A DNA stretch of 64,000 nucleotides from Silene latifolia. Its lineage: Eukaryota > Streptophyta > Magnoliopsida > Caryophyllales > Caryophyllaceae. The stretch is from positions 308,239,738 to 308,303,737 of the forward strand of contig NC_133537.1 in the NCBI RefSeq assembly GCF_048544455.1. The letters run 5' to 3'. This document shows positions 12,143-25,004 of this stretch, piece by piece (positions within the stretch are counted from its first letter, which is position 1; each line of letters begins with the position of its first letter). The notes under the pieces are model-generated. The model was not told the origin of the DNA. It did not search any database and was given only the letters and a program-made list of their open reading frames with translations. A program made the position numbers and the translations under genes.

Positions 12143-12988
12143 TGTAAAACCTGAAAATTATGGGACCTGTAACTGAGACCTTAGGATGCGGGAGAGACCA
12201 CTCGGGTGTAAGGAGTGGCCCTACAGTAGACCCAGTGGAGTGTTTGATGGACCTAGTGAGTGTACACTAGACCTAGTAGGACTCAGACTAGACCTAGTAA
12301 GGCTACAGTGAACTGACTAGAGCTTCCAGTAGGCCGAGTCGAGCTTCCAGTGGACCGAGTAGGTTCCACTCGGCCAAGTACGGCGAGTACTCGATCGAGT
12401 GAGTGGCACTCGGCCGAATGCAGCTGTTCAGCATGCGATAAAGCCTTATTTCGTGATCTTATCTCCTTAACCCAAAATCATTTTCCTTATCACTCTAAAC
12501 TATCTCTCTTCTCTCTAAAACCCTCAAAAACAAATTCTTATGGGATTCAAGCTGAACTTAATGGATTGTTCAACTTCCTTCCTCCTTCCTTTCACTTGGT
12601 AGGTTAAGATCTACTCTCTTTCAATTAATATGAACCCTAACGTTTGGGGGTTTCTATTGAGTTAATTAATTAGTAATTAGTATATGTAATATGGGTAATT
12701 ACTGGTTAATAATAAGGGGTTTTGTATTGTATAAAAGTGTAGGATACTTTGTGATGGTTATTACATGATTTGTATAGGATGAGACGATTTCATGAGACTC
12801 CACAGTCAAGCGTTCTTGGCTGGGAGTAGTCTTAGGATGAGTGACCTCATGAGAAGGTTCCCGGGATGCACATAAGTGAGGACAAAATGCTCTAGAAAAT
12901 ACTCGTGTTGATCTGTGAGCCATGTACACAACCTGACAAGTTATCATGAATGACCGCTCCCGACCATAAGTTTGGGCCGGGGTGTTAC
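12143..12988 (+). mobile_element. Decayed LTR related to element A's family
   Basis: The region starts tgtaaaacctg and ends ggggtgttaca, the general TGTAA...GTGTTACA or GTGTCACA pattern of the A and C LTRs. At 12,330-12,420 it carries a degenerate series of ccgagtcgag, actcggcc and one intact actcgatcgagt. After that comes an ATG-less C/T-rich leader. The 5-mers beside it do not match cleanly. No coding sequence was recognised; the short frame at 12,350-12,607 is accidental. Confidence 0.45.
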
Positions 12989-13230
12989 AATGTATACTTA
13001 CAACCCAACAATATAATAGTGACAAAACAAAGCCAGTATTCTCTCCTTTACCCTTCTCTCCAGTACCTATCCATTGCTTATCAATGGACCGAATTGCTTC
13101 TGGGGATAAATAATGTGCCCAAATTTGTTTTGGCCTTTGGGCACTTCAATCTCCAACTCTATTTTTATGCAATCTTGATAAATCTAAACGTTATATTTCG
13201 TGGTTTTCTATGGGTACCCCTCAACTATTG
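12989..13230. other. Unclassified spacer
   Basis: No gene or repeat was recognised. The short frame opening at 12,950 shows no protein features. Confidence 0.4.
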
Positions 13231-13356
13231 ACTTTTGTAATGTGTACCCTCACGTTTTTCAGTTTATCAATTGTATCCTTAAACTCTATTACTTACCTCT
13301 AAGCATGATCTTTACTCTTTAATTCGTCTAAGTGTTAACGTTAAGTGTTCGTGTGG
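13231..13356. repeat. Left inverted repeat of an old 1.2-kb element
   Basis: The phrases gtaccctcacgtttttcag, ttaaactctattacttacc and a degenerate gacgttaa run recur in reverse complement at 49,770-49,880 (gtaccctcgtgtttttcag, ttaaactctattacttacc). The two halves are now 36 kb apart. Taking out elements A and C leaves a unit of roughly 1.2 kb with long inverted ends, so this looks like a MITE or Mutator-type element that served as landing site for both. Confidence 0.65.
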
Positions 13357-13622
13357 CAAATCTAAGTTGCACTTTCATTTGCTGAGTGTGCTTATGTTCC
13401 ATTACACATCTCTTCCAACACAAGATATCAATCTATCATCATACTTCTCTTTTAAAACCTCTCATCTTCCACTCTTCTTCCCCCTTCAATTGCATCATCT
13501 AATTATCATCTCACTATTTTTTCACCGCCTACCTCTTCTACTTCATCAAACTCAAAGCATTTATTAATCATCTTTCGTTACAATTATAAGTAAGTTTTAA
13601 TTATTACTATTTTTATTTATTA

Positions 13623-13627
13623 GTAAG
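13623..13627 (+). repeat. Element A target-site duplication, left
   Basis: gtaag here is matched by gtaag at 41,642-41,646, directly outside the second LTR of element A. Confidence 0.8.
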
Positions 13628-14968
13628 TATAATACCCATCCTTTTAGGGAACCGTTGACCGGTGTTGACCGACCTTAGTGACTTGTCTTGGCCTTTGGGA
13701 AACCTTACGAGCGATGTCTAGTAGCGTGGTAAGCATTGGGTGTGTGGTACTCGATCTAGTCAAGGCCACACGATCGAGTAGGTTGGAGGCTCGATCGAGT
13801 AGGGCCACTCGATCGAGTAAGTTAGTTACTCGATCGAGTAGCGTGTTTACAGCGGGGAATTATATATCGTGTTTCGCATAACCGCAAATTATTTCCGCCT
13901 CTTTCCTCTAAACCTAGATGTCGCCTTTCCTCCTTCCCTTCACCATAGTTCCTTTCTTGAGGTCCTTGGAGATGCTCATGCCGTGGGGATAGGTTGCTTG
14001 AGTCGGGTAGCGGTCTTGATGCCGGATAGCTATGCGTAGGTATGTCATCGTCATCATCATTGTCATTGTTGTTTTCAGTTAGGGTTGTGGTGGTTGTGAT
14101 AGATGGATGTACTGTTTGTATAAGTTTGTTGCATGGTTGTTTGACATCTTGTGGTCGGGAGTGGAATCGTTGCGGTGCGCTAAAGGTAGGTTCGCCTACT
14201 CAGTACTGTTGATTGTTTAGTGGGTCTTTTGTTGTGTGTTGATTGTTGTTGTGTCGTTATGGGTGATTGGTTGTTGGAATTAGTTGGATTGTGTTGTGTT
14301 GATTATCGTTGTTGCGGTACAGTTGTCTGTGGTTGTTTGTCTCTAGTACTCGAGGTGCGTCCTCGGCTGAGTGGAGTCACTTGCGGGAGTGGCTTCACGC
14401 CCTAGTTTTGCCCTCCGTGGAACCCGCCACGGGAAGGGATGTGCACTTTAATGGGACAGGGTTATCACTCGGTATGACGAGCGGGGCTTAGGTGGGAACG
14501 GTTGCGGTCTCCCACTGACAGGGCTGGTCCAGTGGACATTCGGTGACGGTGTTTGGCTGGAGGAGATGTGGCTTGTGTGTATGCTGTTGTGTTTGTATTT
14601 TAGTGTCAATGGTTGGTGTGTACTTTCAGTTACTGACATTGTGTGGTATATCTTCTTGTTTCTTCCTGTTGTGTCTGCCATGATCCCTTACGGTGAACAG
14701 TCAGTATTAGCAGGTGATGTCGTGGATGATAGCTGGATACTTGGCGGGACGAGTCTTTCACGAGTCATGACAGAAGTTTATGTCACATGGTTGATAGTAA
14801 TCCGAGTTGTATCTTTGTATATCTTAGTTTTTTTAATCACTTGTAATAAACCTTAATTGTTCTTTTATCGACGTTTGATGATTGGTATCCTCGGACAACC
14901 GAGATGGTGATGCCCTTATATGCTAGGGAAGGTCTTGTGAAGGCTCCTTGGTATATGGGGGTGTCGCA
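13628..14968 (+). repeat. Element A 5' LTR
   Basis: 1341 bp, ending gggggtgtcgca. The first bases read TATAATACCC where the 3' LTR has TGTAATACCC, so the terminal TG has mutated to TA. It contains a palindrome array at 13,751-13,837 (core starts 13,751, 13,770, 13,791, 13,809 and 13,830). The middle part (13,850-14,450) is nearly identical to the 3' LTR. Frames at 14,220-14,500 are LTR sequence, not genes. Confidence 0.88.
13751..13841. repeat. Phased TCGATCGA array in A 5' LTR
   Basis: Five copies of the 8-bp palindrome or one-mismatch variants begin at 13,751, 13,770, 13,791, 13,809 and 13,830, giving steps of 19, 21, 18 and 21 bp. The extended form is ACTCGATCGAGT. Confidence 0.85.
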
Positions 14969-14969
14969 A

Positions 14970-14983
14970 AGTAGTATCAGAGC
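14970..14983 (+). other. Element A primer-binding site
   Basis: One base past the LTR the sequence reads agtagtatcagagc, close to TGGTATCAGAGC, the standard plant retroelement primer site complementary to the 3' end of initiator tRNA-Met. Confidence 0.75.
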
Positions 14984-16909
14984 GAAAATTTTGGAACCTG
15001 TAACAAATGAGCCTAATGAATGTAGAGAGTCTAATAAAATGAACCTGCTGTATGTGTATTGGGAGCCCCAGGCTAGATTTTGGGTGAGTAGGCGCCCTCA
15101 TTTCAAAATCATGGCCTCATTATGCTTAAGCCAGTCACCGGGTATGGGGATATCGAGTCGGGAATTCTGTACCTAGTGTGTATAATAGTGATGTAGAGAT
15201 GTTTGTGGTGGAGTCTTTATGGATGCTAGTGTGTATAGTTGTGATTAGAACTGTGAGAATCTATTGCTGAGTAGTAATGGAAGTGGTGATATGTTTGTAA
15301 TACGTGACAGTGTGTGTGATGTGGTGTTGGTAATGTTTGTTCCAAATGGTTAGTATTAGTACTTGATATGGGAGAAATTGTGAGTATGGTATGTGGTAAT
15401 GATGGTAATTAGTAAGCTTTTAATGAGTCATAGCAGCTGACCAAGTAGTACTTGGAGGATGTGATAGATGAATATTTGAATGCTTCCGCAATGTGGTATA
15501 ATTAAGTTGATTAAGTTACTTGATAATTGTTGTGTGTCATGGTTAAACTATTAATACGCTTGAATGATAAGGAATGGTTACTTGTTAGACGTATGTTTAG
15601 AATGACATGATAAGAAGTTGTTTTGTTGTGGTCACTATTGTATGATTATAAGTGAGAAGAAGTGTGTTGAATGTATACATGAGAAAGCTAATAGTACAGT
15701 CAGTTGGTTGCATAATGTTGTCATAGAATGAAGTTAAACGGGTTGCACAAAGTGATCGGTTTATTATATTGCTACGTTGTATTTGTGTGATAGTAATTCG
15801 TTGTGAATGAGTATATTGTGACGATTTCCAAATTTGTTTTGGAATCGACACGCGTTGCTGTTTTGCAGGAATCTTTAGTTAATCTTATATTTCCGATCAT
15901 GTACCTAGACTTACTTGACCGAGTACGAGTGCCTACTAGACCGAGTAGACCTCATTCGATCTAGTTAGGAAGCTATTATGTCGAGGAAGTTGTAATTTCC
16001 TGCGAAAACTCGACCGAGTAGCTCCAACTCGATCGAGTGGAGGCCACTCGATCGAGTAAAATACTTACTCGATCGAGTAAGCTGCTACAGTGCTGTTGAA
16101 ACACGGAATATTAAACCCTTCTTTCTAAATCTTTCCTATTCTTTCTTCTATTTCCGCAAACCCTAATCCCTAATCTCCCTCAAAACACTCTTATTCTTGT
16201 TAATTTTGTGCTTGAACTTGGGTGATTTCTTTGCTTAATTTGTTCCTTTTTCTTGCTAATCAATCAAGGTATGAATATCTATCCTATTTTGATGTTTTCA
16301 GTTAATTAGAAACATGTAGGGTGTTGGAAGTTGTTGGAAAAAAATCGATTTACGTGGGCTAAATCTTTCTTATAATGGTTATAATATGATCTAAATGCTT
16401 CAAGTTGTTGAATATTGACATTAGTTATGCAAAAATCGAATCAAATTGGGAGTTTATATGACCCGAATTTCCTAGGGTTTGCAATTTTGAATTAAATTTT
16501 GGTTGTCTTTTGTATGTAAAAAGATGAAAATTGGATAATATATGTTATACACATCATGTTTAGAGTTGATTTTGATGATTTTCCCTCAAAACTTTGCCTT
16601 AAAACTTCGTCTTAAAAGTGTACCAAACTGAAATTCGTCTTACATTATGATGAAATTTGTTTATTGGTAAAGCTAGTTTGAAGGTTGATTTTTCAAAATT
16701 AATAGTTATGAAGTAAATGGATGCCATACTTGTTATAATTTTAACAGCTGTAGAGACCGTCTGATGATTAGAATTGAGAGTCTATGATTATAATTTTGAA
16801 TTGTTAGTGAAAGTGTGTACTTAGTTGCTCCTTTCTAGGGTTATACATGAATGCCTTGCATGTTTTTCAAGTATATGTGGTTGTATATTTAAGTCATATG
16901 TTAAAACAG
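14984..16909 (+). other. Element A leader, non-coding
   Basis: Nearly 2 kb of AT-rich, non-coding leader. It includes a palindrome array: an intact series at 16,012-16,079 with cores spaced 19, 19 and 21 bp, and degenerate gaccgagta phrases from 15,915. A C/T-rich leader at 16,105-16,270 resembles the part of A's LTR that follows its own array. I see no ORF with protein features. Confidence 0.6.
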
Positions 16910-18473
16910 ATGCCAAGACTAACCGTGGGAACCCGATAGAGCAAGAGGGGGAGGGCTTTTGACCCCGAGGTAGAAGAGGAGAGTGGACCTACGGTCCCAG
17001 CAGTACCAGAGTACCCGTCAGTAGTCTTTGTGGACTTTACCCAAAGGGGTAATTTTGTGGCCTTGCAGAACCGAAAGATGAGACCTACCCGCTGTATAGA
17101 CAAGACCCTTCTGAGTGACTTGGGGATTGAGACCGATGTTAGGCACATCTTTGAGATTTTGGGGATGACTGGGTTATATCACCTCCGTAACCACTCTTAT
17201 GCCTTCTTGACCCTTGATTTTATGAGTTCGTTTAAATACGATGCGGTGGAACAAACTGTGGAGTTCCGCCTTATGAACACAAGCTTTTTTCTGACCATGG
17301 ATATGTTTGCTACTCACCTTGGCCTCGCAAAACCCGTCAAGGGAGCTCTCCGGTATATACCAGTTGAGTGTGGGGTTAGTAGCCTCATGCCTTGTCTTAC
17401 CGGTAAATCAGCTCCTACTTCGAGTAACATGTTGATCAACGATGTTCAACATGTCACTTTGAAGATCTTCCTTCGTGCCTTGACTTGTCTGCTGTATGAC
17501 AGAAAGGATGTGAGTAAGTTAAACTCACACGAGTTGATGTTGTTGATGGCGTACCTTAACCCAACCCGGTCTCAGAGAGTGACCTTTAGTGCCCCAGCCA
17601 TGGTGTGTGCCAGTTTAGCACTGATGGCTTCCTCCGACACCCGCTTCCTGAGTTGTAGGGCCATTGCCACTCGGTTGGCAGAGAGACTGACTTCCTTTGA
17701 GGCCTCCTCGGCCTACACCCCTTTGACCACCACGGTACCCACCTTGGACCGAGACTATTTCCTCGACCATAAATGGTTGAGAACCTTGGGGGATGGTAGT
17801 TTGGCATGCAGAGTGTGGGGTATGAGTTGGATGCTGATACCAGCTTCTGAGCACCTCCCCACTATAGAGCCTTTAACAGCGGCAGTGGTGTCTGCCAATT
17901 CTGACGACTAGGAGGAGGAGGAGCGTCCTGCGGGGCAGACGTACCTCCTTGACCCGGAGATTATACAGGTGATGCCCGAGCCGAGGAAGGAGGAGAATGT
18001 GAGAGTTGAGGATGACCGACCTAAAGTGGGGAGGGGCCACACAGAATGAGAGAGAGGGTGGCTGAGACTCAGCCGGCGCAACCGGAGCAGCCAGTGCCGC
18101 CACAATATCAGTATCCTGGTTACCATCCTTTTATAGCCCGGAGACACGAGTGAGCGACCTCACGGAGAGGGTGTCATCTACCTTGACACTCCGGAACCTT
18201 CATGAGATGGCTTATGTACAGGGTATTGGGACCACGAGATCTCATCCGGTGTGGTGGCAGGGTGTTGGGGATGACAGTGGCGTCTTCCACTCTTTTGGTG
18301 TGGATAGGTCTACTTGGGGAGAGCCTCAGTCGTACCCCTATGGTTGTTTGGCCCCTTGGCGCGTGGGAGCAGATGCTAGTGTTGGCGGTGATGCGGGTTA
18401 CGACGCGGCGGGAGCAGGCACTTATGGTGGTGGCGGTGATGATGAGGTCATGGGGGAGCAGCAGAAGGAGTGA
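16910..18473 (+). pseudogene. Athila-like ORF1 (retroelement capsid-type protein), broken
   Basis: An ATG at 16,910 opens a frame continuing to 17,911 except for a TAG at codon 10 (16,937). Beyond the TAG at 17,909 the same frame stays protein-like (acidic, then P/Q/Y-rich) with further stops near 18,047 and 18,150, and the C-terminus continues in another frame to 18,473 (Gly-rich). The middle part (FEILGMTGLYHLRNHSYAF, then a FFLTMDMFATHLGLA stretch) resembles the ORF1/gag-like protein of Athila elements, recognised from memory. It would be a particle or RNA-binding protein. Element B inserted 3 bp after the final stop. Confidence 0.6.
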
Positions 18474-18476
18474 TGT
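18472..18476 (+). repeat. Element B target-site duplication, left
   Basis: gatgt here versus gatat at 38,449-38,453, one mismatch. The position is exactly outside the TG...CA ends of B. Confidence 0.7.
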
Positions 18477-20843
18477 TGTAGATAGCTCATTTCTGCACCT
18501 CCCGCAAGCCACCCGGTGATGATTAGGCCGCATGTTTGGTACAAGGAACGATTTATGACAGTTTGTAAGTTTATCGTCAAGTGATAGCTCAAACACTCGT
18601 GTCAACCCTTTGGTCGTCATCTACGCGCCATTACGGTCGTTTTGACAGTAATTAGAGTACATTTGGAGTCCGGGTCAAAAACCGTCTTCATTTTCTAATA
18701 ACCGTTTAAAATGTCGAGTCAGAATATTCTGGAATGTTCCGGATATTCTATTCCATATTTTCAATCTTTTATTCTTCGGTAAATTATATCCCGAAATTAT
18801 TTTATAAATAATAAGGAAATCAAGATCAAACCGCAATTCCATAATAGAAACGCGGAAATCTTTCTTCCGCAGGAGGAAACTCTTGGGGAAAGGGACGCGG
18901 CAGTGCGCCTCTTCCAAGAGACGCCGATGGGCTGCTGCGCCTCTTCCCCAGCTCCTTTCTGCGTATTTTCAAATCTTTTCGAGATTTACTTCCAAAGTTT
19001 CTCCGAAACCCTAATTCCTTCGGGTGATTAGTATAAATAGAGACCTTCGGTCTCACATATTTCTCACGCGAGTGTCCGCCCTTCTCTTCTCCCTTTGCAT
19101 TCTAAGACCACGCTCTCGCTTTTTGGCGCCTACGTGCTTGAACTTTCGACCACGTAAGCTCGGATCTTTCTGAGTACCAGCCTCGTTTTGCATTTGACCA
19201 ACTCAACATCAATCAACTTAATCAATCTTGTTTTATTTCCTCTTAGAGGGCACTTTCGTCGTACATTCGAGTCGAGCATCATTAAACGTTAACTTAGTTA
19301 ATCTCGTTTCGTCAAACATGTAAGTCTGAGGGTGTAAATATCATCTTTTATTATTGTACTTTGTTTTTGTAATCATTATTGTAAGGTTTACGTAGAAAAC
19401 ATATTCAAAACCGATTTATAAAACGTTTATTCAAACCCTTTTTTACGGATTAACGGGAGACTGATGTCGAGAAGGAACGCAGCAACTGTTGCGACTCTTC
19501 GAAGGGACGCAACACCTACTGCGCCTCTTCCTGAGGTTGCCGCAGTTCCTGGTTTCCTTCTTCTTCCTTCGTCTTTTGTTTAATTCGTTTGTGCTTTCTT
19601 GTTTCGTCTTTGTTTGTTCTTATTTTCTTGACATAATAATTTTAATATATAATTTATTAATAATTTACCATCATTAAATTCCCGACTTAAATCCCTTAGA
19701 ATTCATATTTACGGGTTTTCGTCATTAAATCAATCTGGCTTTCAGAGATTCGATTCATCAATATCAAATCCCTGAAATTCATTTTTTGTATATTTTCATC
19801 TGTTATTTATCGTCAGAATCATTAATTTAGTTTAGCATTAATAACCTAATTAATTTGTCTTAGTTTGTTTAATTCATTATTAACCTAATAATTAATCTTG
19901 TAATTAGTTTGTCCTAATTAATTTCATCTCATGTTTTATCGTTTTTATGACCAATTTGCATGTAAATAATCTGTTAAACCACTTCTATCTGAGTCAAATA
20001 TCAATAATCGATCATTAATTCACCAACGAACATTAACGATATGTACTTCCGGCTTCACAGCCAGAACTCACCTTAGGAATAGACGCAGTGAGCACTGCGC
20101 CTCTTCCAAAGGACGCAGCTCTGCTGCGCCTGTTCCAGGTTGAATTTTGCCTCTGAACTTCCGTTGTTGCCTTGACCTAATTCGTTAGTTTACGTATTAA
20201 TTAACCATTACTCGTATTATCACCTTATAATCTGTTCGTTAATTTATTTTCTCTTTTCGTTTCTAAAATCATCCGTTTTAAGTGTATTTTCGACTTAAAT
20301 CAATTTAACCCGTTATAATTATTGTATTTTTCTTTATTGTATTTTTATTGTATTTCTCTATTTATAGTTTGTATGCTTTCACATGCAATTAACCTAAATT
20401 TCTACCTCGACATTAATGTATTTGAAATTACGTGTCTACCGACTTAGTTAATCACATGTTAGGGTTAATCGAATGGATGTTGCATTGCATGCATATAACC
20501 TTCAACATATCGAGTATAGATGACTTCCCTAATCATTAGTAGAGGCCGCTATCGAGGCGGGCGGGATTAGGTGTTCGATCAAAAGAACTTCCTAATACGA
20601 ACCCTCACCCCTTACTCCAGATCTCTGTAAACATCCATGTTCATTGGCATCCACGAGAGTCCTTCTAGACATAGAATGCTAAGGTTAACGAGTTCTTGGT
20701 GTTCATGTCATTACTTTGTGTCTTGAAATGATACGAGGTATTCTAACGGTTTCCAATTTTCCACAATAAATTGGTGGCGACTCCACAAATGCAAAAGCTT
20801 GCTCGCTTTTCTCCCGAGCGACCCCCGTGGGCCCGCGTCCACA
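18477..20843 (+). repeat. Element B 5' LTR
   Basis: 2367 bp, TGTAGATAGC...GTCCACA. It holds three pairs of the GACGCAG/CTGCGCCTCTTCC hairpin motif (18,893-18,955, 19,467-19,535, 20,085-20,137) and a TATA box at 19,032. Short frames inside it (such as 18,675-18,917 minus and 19,489-19,677) are LTR sequence. By eye it differs from the 3' LTR at roughly 14 sites in the first 265 bp. Confidence 0.9.
19032..19039 (+). promoter_or_regulatory. TATA box of element B 5' LTR
   Basis: TATAAATA in gattagtataaatagagacc, followed within about 50 bp by a pyrimidine-rich stretch typical of a plant transcript start. The same box is at 36,354-36,361 in the 3' LTR. Confidence 0.65.
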
Positions 20844-20844
20844 G

Positions 20845-20864
20845 TTTGGCGACTCCGGTGGGGA
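20845..20864 (+). other. Element B primer-binding site
   Basis: ttggcgactccggtggggat follows the 5' LTR after one or two bases. Tat/Ogre elements characteristically use a ttggcgactcc... site, which I recall being matched to tRNA-Arg; the tRNA assignment is inference. Confidence 0.65.
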
Positions 20865-21635
20865 TTAATACACTTACGTGTAGCCAGGGGTGAAACTTGA
20901 ACAAGGTTAGGGAATAGTTTGTACGAGACAGTTGTTGGTTTTCATAACTCGGTCTTCCTAGACTGTTTATTCGGCCTACCTAAGGCCCAAACCAACCCAT
21001 TCGACCAATCGTCCCGTCTAGATGGTCCAAATTCTTATTTGGACCTAAGGATGGATATCGATTGACGTCAACCATACCATGGTACTTACTCCTGTTTGTA
21101 TCAAGGACTTTTACTACTCGAGGAAATGGACTAGGAATCGGCCTTACTCTTGTTTGGTACGAGCCTCTCCACAGACCCCGGGTTTGATTATTCGGTATGG
21201 AAACCCACCCTTTAAACCAAAACCATTTTAAATGCACTCAGCATACCGTTATAATGCCTGTTTGAATGCTTCTATCATATATGATCACCATTTTGTAAAC
21301 AAAACCATGACGAATTTTGTAAAATCAAAACCTCTTTTAAAAATGTAAATTTTCGAAAATGGCCCAAATTAGCGCAAAATAAGTCGAAACTCCGTCCATA
21401 TGTCGAGTCAAACTTTAGGCCTAAAGCCCATTTCAAAACCTCACTTCGAGTCCACTCTTACAACTACACTATAGTTGACTAGGACAAACATTTCCAAACC
21501 TTGTCATTTCTTCAAACCTCACTTGACACAAGTGGCACACTCCCACTTCACAAGTCAAACCTTTTCTTTGAGTAAGTGTGATAGAATGGTCGATCGTGTT
21601 TTGATTCGTCGTCGATCTCTTATCCAGTTTTTAAG
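20865..21635 (+). other. Element B leader
   Basis: Untranslated leader between primer site and gag. No ORF with protein features was seen; the frames at 20,980-21,237 (minus) and 21,475-21,678 are accidental. Confidence 0.6.
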
Positions 21636-24600
21636 ATGCCTGGAACTAGTCACTCAAGTGTTAATGGACAACCACTGAATGGTAATGATCTAATCCTAGC
21701 CGCGCTAACTCCTCTCCAAGCTAGCCAAGACCAAGTGTATAATCGCCTCAACACGATCGAGGGCCGAATTGTTGCTGTAGAAACTAGGTTGCCTCCTGCA
21801 GAAAATGAAATACTCCATGAAGTTGTGAATGACTTCGTGAATGAAAATCCTCCACCTTTTGTAGGAGCACAAGAGGTCAACCCTCCTGTAGGTCTGACTG
21901 AAGCTGAAAAACGACTCCAATATTTGGAGGAACAACTGATGTATCTTAAAGAGGATGATATCTATAGGGAAAACAATCGCAAGTATGAGGCCGTGAGCTC
22001 CAAATTGCCAACCAATTTCAACATGATGGATATCCCGAAATTCAAGGGGCATGAAAACCCTTTGAACCATATCCGTGCTTTCAAGGATTACATGTCTATC
22101 AAAGGCATTAAACCCGAGATGTTCTTAAGGATCTTTCCTTCATCTCTCGACACTATTCCTAAGCAATGGTTCTATTCTCTGGAGCACAAGAAGATTGCCA
22201 CCTGGGACGATGCCGCAATTGAGTTTGCTAAGCAATATGCGGATAATTCTGAGATCCAAGTCAATATGCGCACTTTAGAGGTTCTTATCCAAAATGATAA
22301 AGAAGGCTTCACCGACTTCCTAAGTAGGTGGAGGAAGACTAGTACCCAACTTGTCGAACGTCCAGATGAAGCTACCCTCATGGAAAAGTTCGTGGACAAC
22401 TTAAAGCCCATTTATGCAAGTCATTTGAGGTACCAAAACATTAAGACCTTCAAAGATTTAACTGTACTAGGAACAAGGATCGAAGATGACATCCGTAAAG
22501 GACTCTTGTCCAAAACGGTAGGTCGTGGATATTAAGGCTCAACAAGTCGTTCTTATGGCTCTACTAGCAAGACTGATGAGGTTAACCTTCTCGAACCATC
22601 AAAGAAGAGTACTCCACAAAGAAAGTTCACAAATATTGGGGATACATACTCCAATGCTTTGAAGAGATTGATGAAATAGGGTAAGCTTCAACCCATAGGG
22701 CCTACACCTGAACCAGAAAAGAAATCCAAGTCCTAGGACGAGAATTCGTACTGCGAATATCACAGAGGTAAGGGACATGATACAGAAAAATGTTACAAGC
22801 TAAAACATGTACTTCAAGATATGATTGAAGACGGTCGCCTACCAATACCGCCTAGAGGTAAGCCTAACAATACTCAGAATCCTCTTGGAATTCTGATGAT
22901 TACAAGTGAAGAATCTACCTTAGATTGTTCACACCTCATTTCTCCAGTCGAAGATGAGATCCATGCAATAGAAGAAGAAGTGAACTACTCCACCATTTCC
23001 TCTACTATCACCGACTTTATCGCATGGGCAAAGAGTGTGAATAGGCAAGTCTCAGAATTATAAAGTGTAGTGGCAACCCTACGTGATTCAAATACAACAC
23101 ACAAAGAACGTGCGCCACTAAGTCTCTCTTAAAATGCTATAATGCAAGAAGTAGTAGCCGTGGTTGATGAACTAATCGGCCAAATTATCCAATTGGAATA
23201 CGAAATCATAAGGTTGAGAGAACTTGCTACTGTCAATGGAGTATGTGCCGACGATGATGAAAATGAATACCTCACCGAACACTCCCTAGTCAAAGTCAGT
23301 GAGGAAATAGTCCAAAACAGTGTGGACCAAGATGTAGACCACCTTACTCATTCAGGGCGTCCATATAAAAACGTCTCTCAAAATGGTCCCATAGCAAACG
23401 GCCCAATCACCAATACCAACGTTGTCACACCAACTGATAACAAGGATACCTCTACTGACCATTCACTAAAGCAAATACAGAAGACAAAGGATGATCTTTC
23501 AGTCTGGCAACTAGTTGCAAGCTCATTCCCACATCGCCAAGCTTTAGTGCAAGCCTTGGCCAAGCTAAATGTGGCGCATAACTCCACACCCGATGACATA
23601 GTCAACTTGGTCTTCCAAGATTCAACTAAGCTAAGTAACCCTGTTACTTTCTCGGATGAAGATTTGCCACCTTTCGGCGCTAGTCATAACTTGGCTCTAT
23701 ACATTACTATCATTTACTTGAAGAAGAATGTGCCAATGACTTTGGTAGATGATGGTTCAGCAATCAACGTCATACCATTGAAAACAGCATACAAGTTAGG
23801 CATGAAAGAGTCGGATTGGACTCCTACCAATCAAGGTGTTCGCGCATATGATGGTACACGACGAAAAGTGATAGGACTAGTTAACCTTAACATAGCCACA
23901 AGACCGATTGAACGAAAGGTTAACTTCCAAATGGTGGACATCGAAGCATCCTTCAACATACATCTGGGAAGAGCTAGGATTCACGCTTCCAAAGCGGTAA
24001 CATCCACCCTCCAGCAGAAAATCAAGATCCCACTAGATGGTAAAGTGGTGACGATCACGTCATCACCCATCAAGGTGGTAATAGAAAAGAGGTCAAGTAA
24101 CCAAGTACTCGCAGATCCAGTATATGAACTTGGGGGCTTACATAGCATAAATGTCATAGAAAGCGAATTGGCACCCTTATACTTCAATCCCCACTCTAAT
24201 TTACTGGTCAACCACATGCTCAAATCACAGGGATACTTCCCGGGAATGCCTTTGAATCCTATCCGAAGAAATACCTTTGTGCCTTACAAAGAAGGAAACT
24301 CTAAAAAAATACCACTGGGATTAGGATGCAAACCCACTAAAGAAGAAGTTCTCGAGATGCTCGCCCAAGTTCAAAATCACAAGAACGTGGGAATCCAAAT
24401 GCGACCCTATCTCCCTACCCTAAACGGATACTTCTTTAGAGAGGGGAGTCAAGAACTTTTTCACGGGTTTCCCGAACCTTGGCACTATCTCGAAAGAAAA
24501 TTAGCCGGAATCGAGATCTTTCACGATTGCTACTTCATTCCTCCAGAAACGGTTCCTACCGTCAAGACTCGTCAAGCACCTTGCTTAGACGAACAAGCTG

Positions 24601-25004
24601 TTAGCTTACTATTTGGAGAAGATCGATTTGTTAGAGCCACGCGGGACGAGATCATTACCATGATACTTCAAGACGATCACTTCAACCCTACCGCATTGAT
24701 CACAGAAACCAGTTCGAATCAGCAGAAAGGATGGAGAAAGTCGATCAAGTGGACGAACAACCAAGGAAGACTCTTCAAGCTCACTACTGGAGAAGGAGAG
24801 ATTTTCAAAGGAGAGTCGGAAGACGACGAATTCGAGTCAGAGTCAGAGTCGGAGTCAGAGTCGGAGTCTAGAGAAGTCCCTATAAAGTCTCCTCCCGTTG
24901 TCACTCCCACTCCCCTTGTTTCTCCTAGCTTAGCGTCAAGTAGTAACAGTAGTTCAGGAAATGTCCCAACAGCTGTCCCTTTACCACCACTGACTACTGA
25001 ATAG
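21636..25004 (+). pseudogene. Element B gag-pro polyprotein with premature stops
   Basis: One reading frame from the ATG at 21,636 runs to a TAG at 25,002. The capsid domain (Retrotrans_gag) lies around residues 125-300, with MDIPKFKGHENPLNHIRAF and WFYSLEHKKIATWDDAAIEF. A zinc knuckle CEYHRGKGHDTEKC is at about 22,752-22,793. An aspartic protease is at about 23,720-23,800, whose active site reads DDGS rather than the usual DTGS or DSGS. An SE/ES-rich acidic stretch is at 24,820-24,870. In-frame stops at 22,533, 22,677, 22,734, 23,061 and 23,130 cut gag from the protease, so no full polyprotein can be made. No frameshift is needed to connect the pieces. Confidence 0.85.

Noticed and set aside
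17030..17032. GTG at 17,030 as start of the Athila-like ORF
   Set aside because: The same frame is open further upstream, to a TAG at 16,937, and an ATG at 16,910 lies in phase just beyond it, so the GTG is an internal codon.
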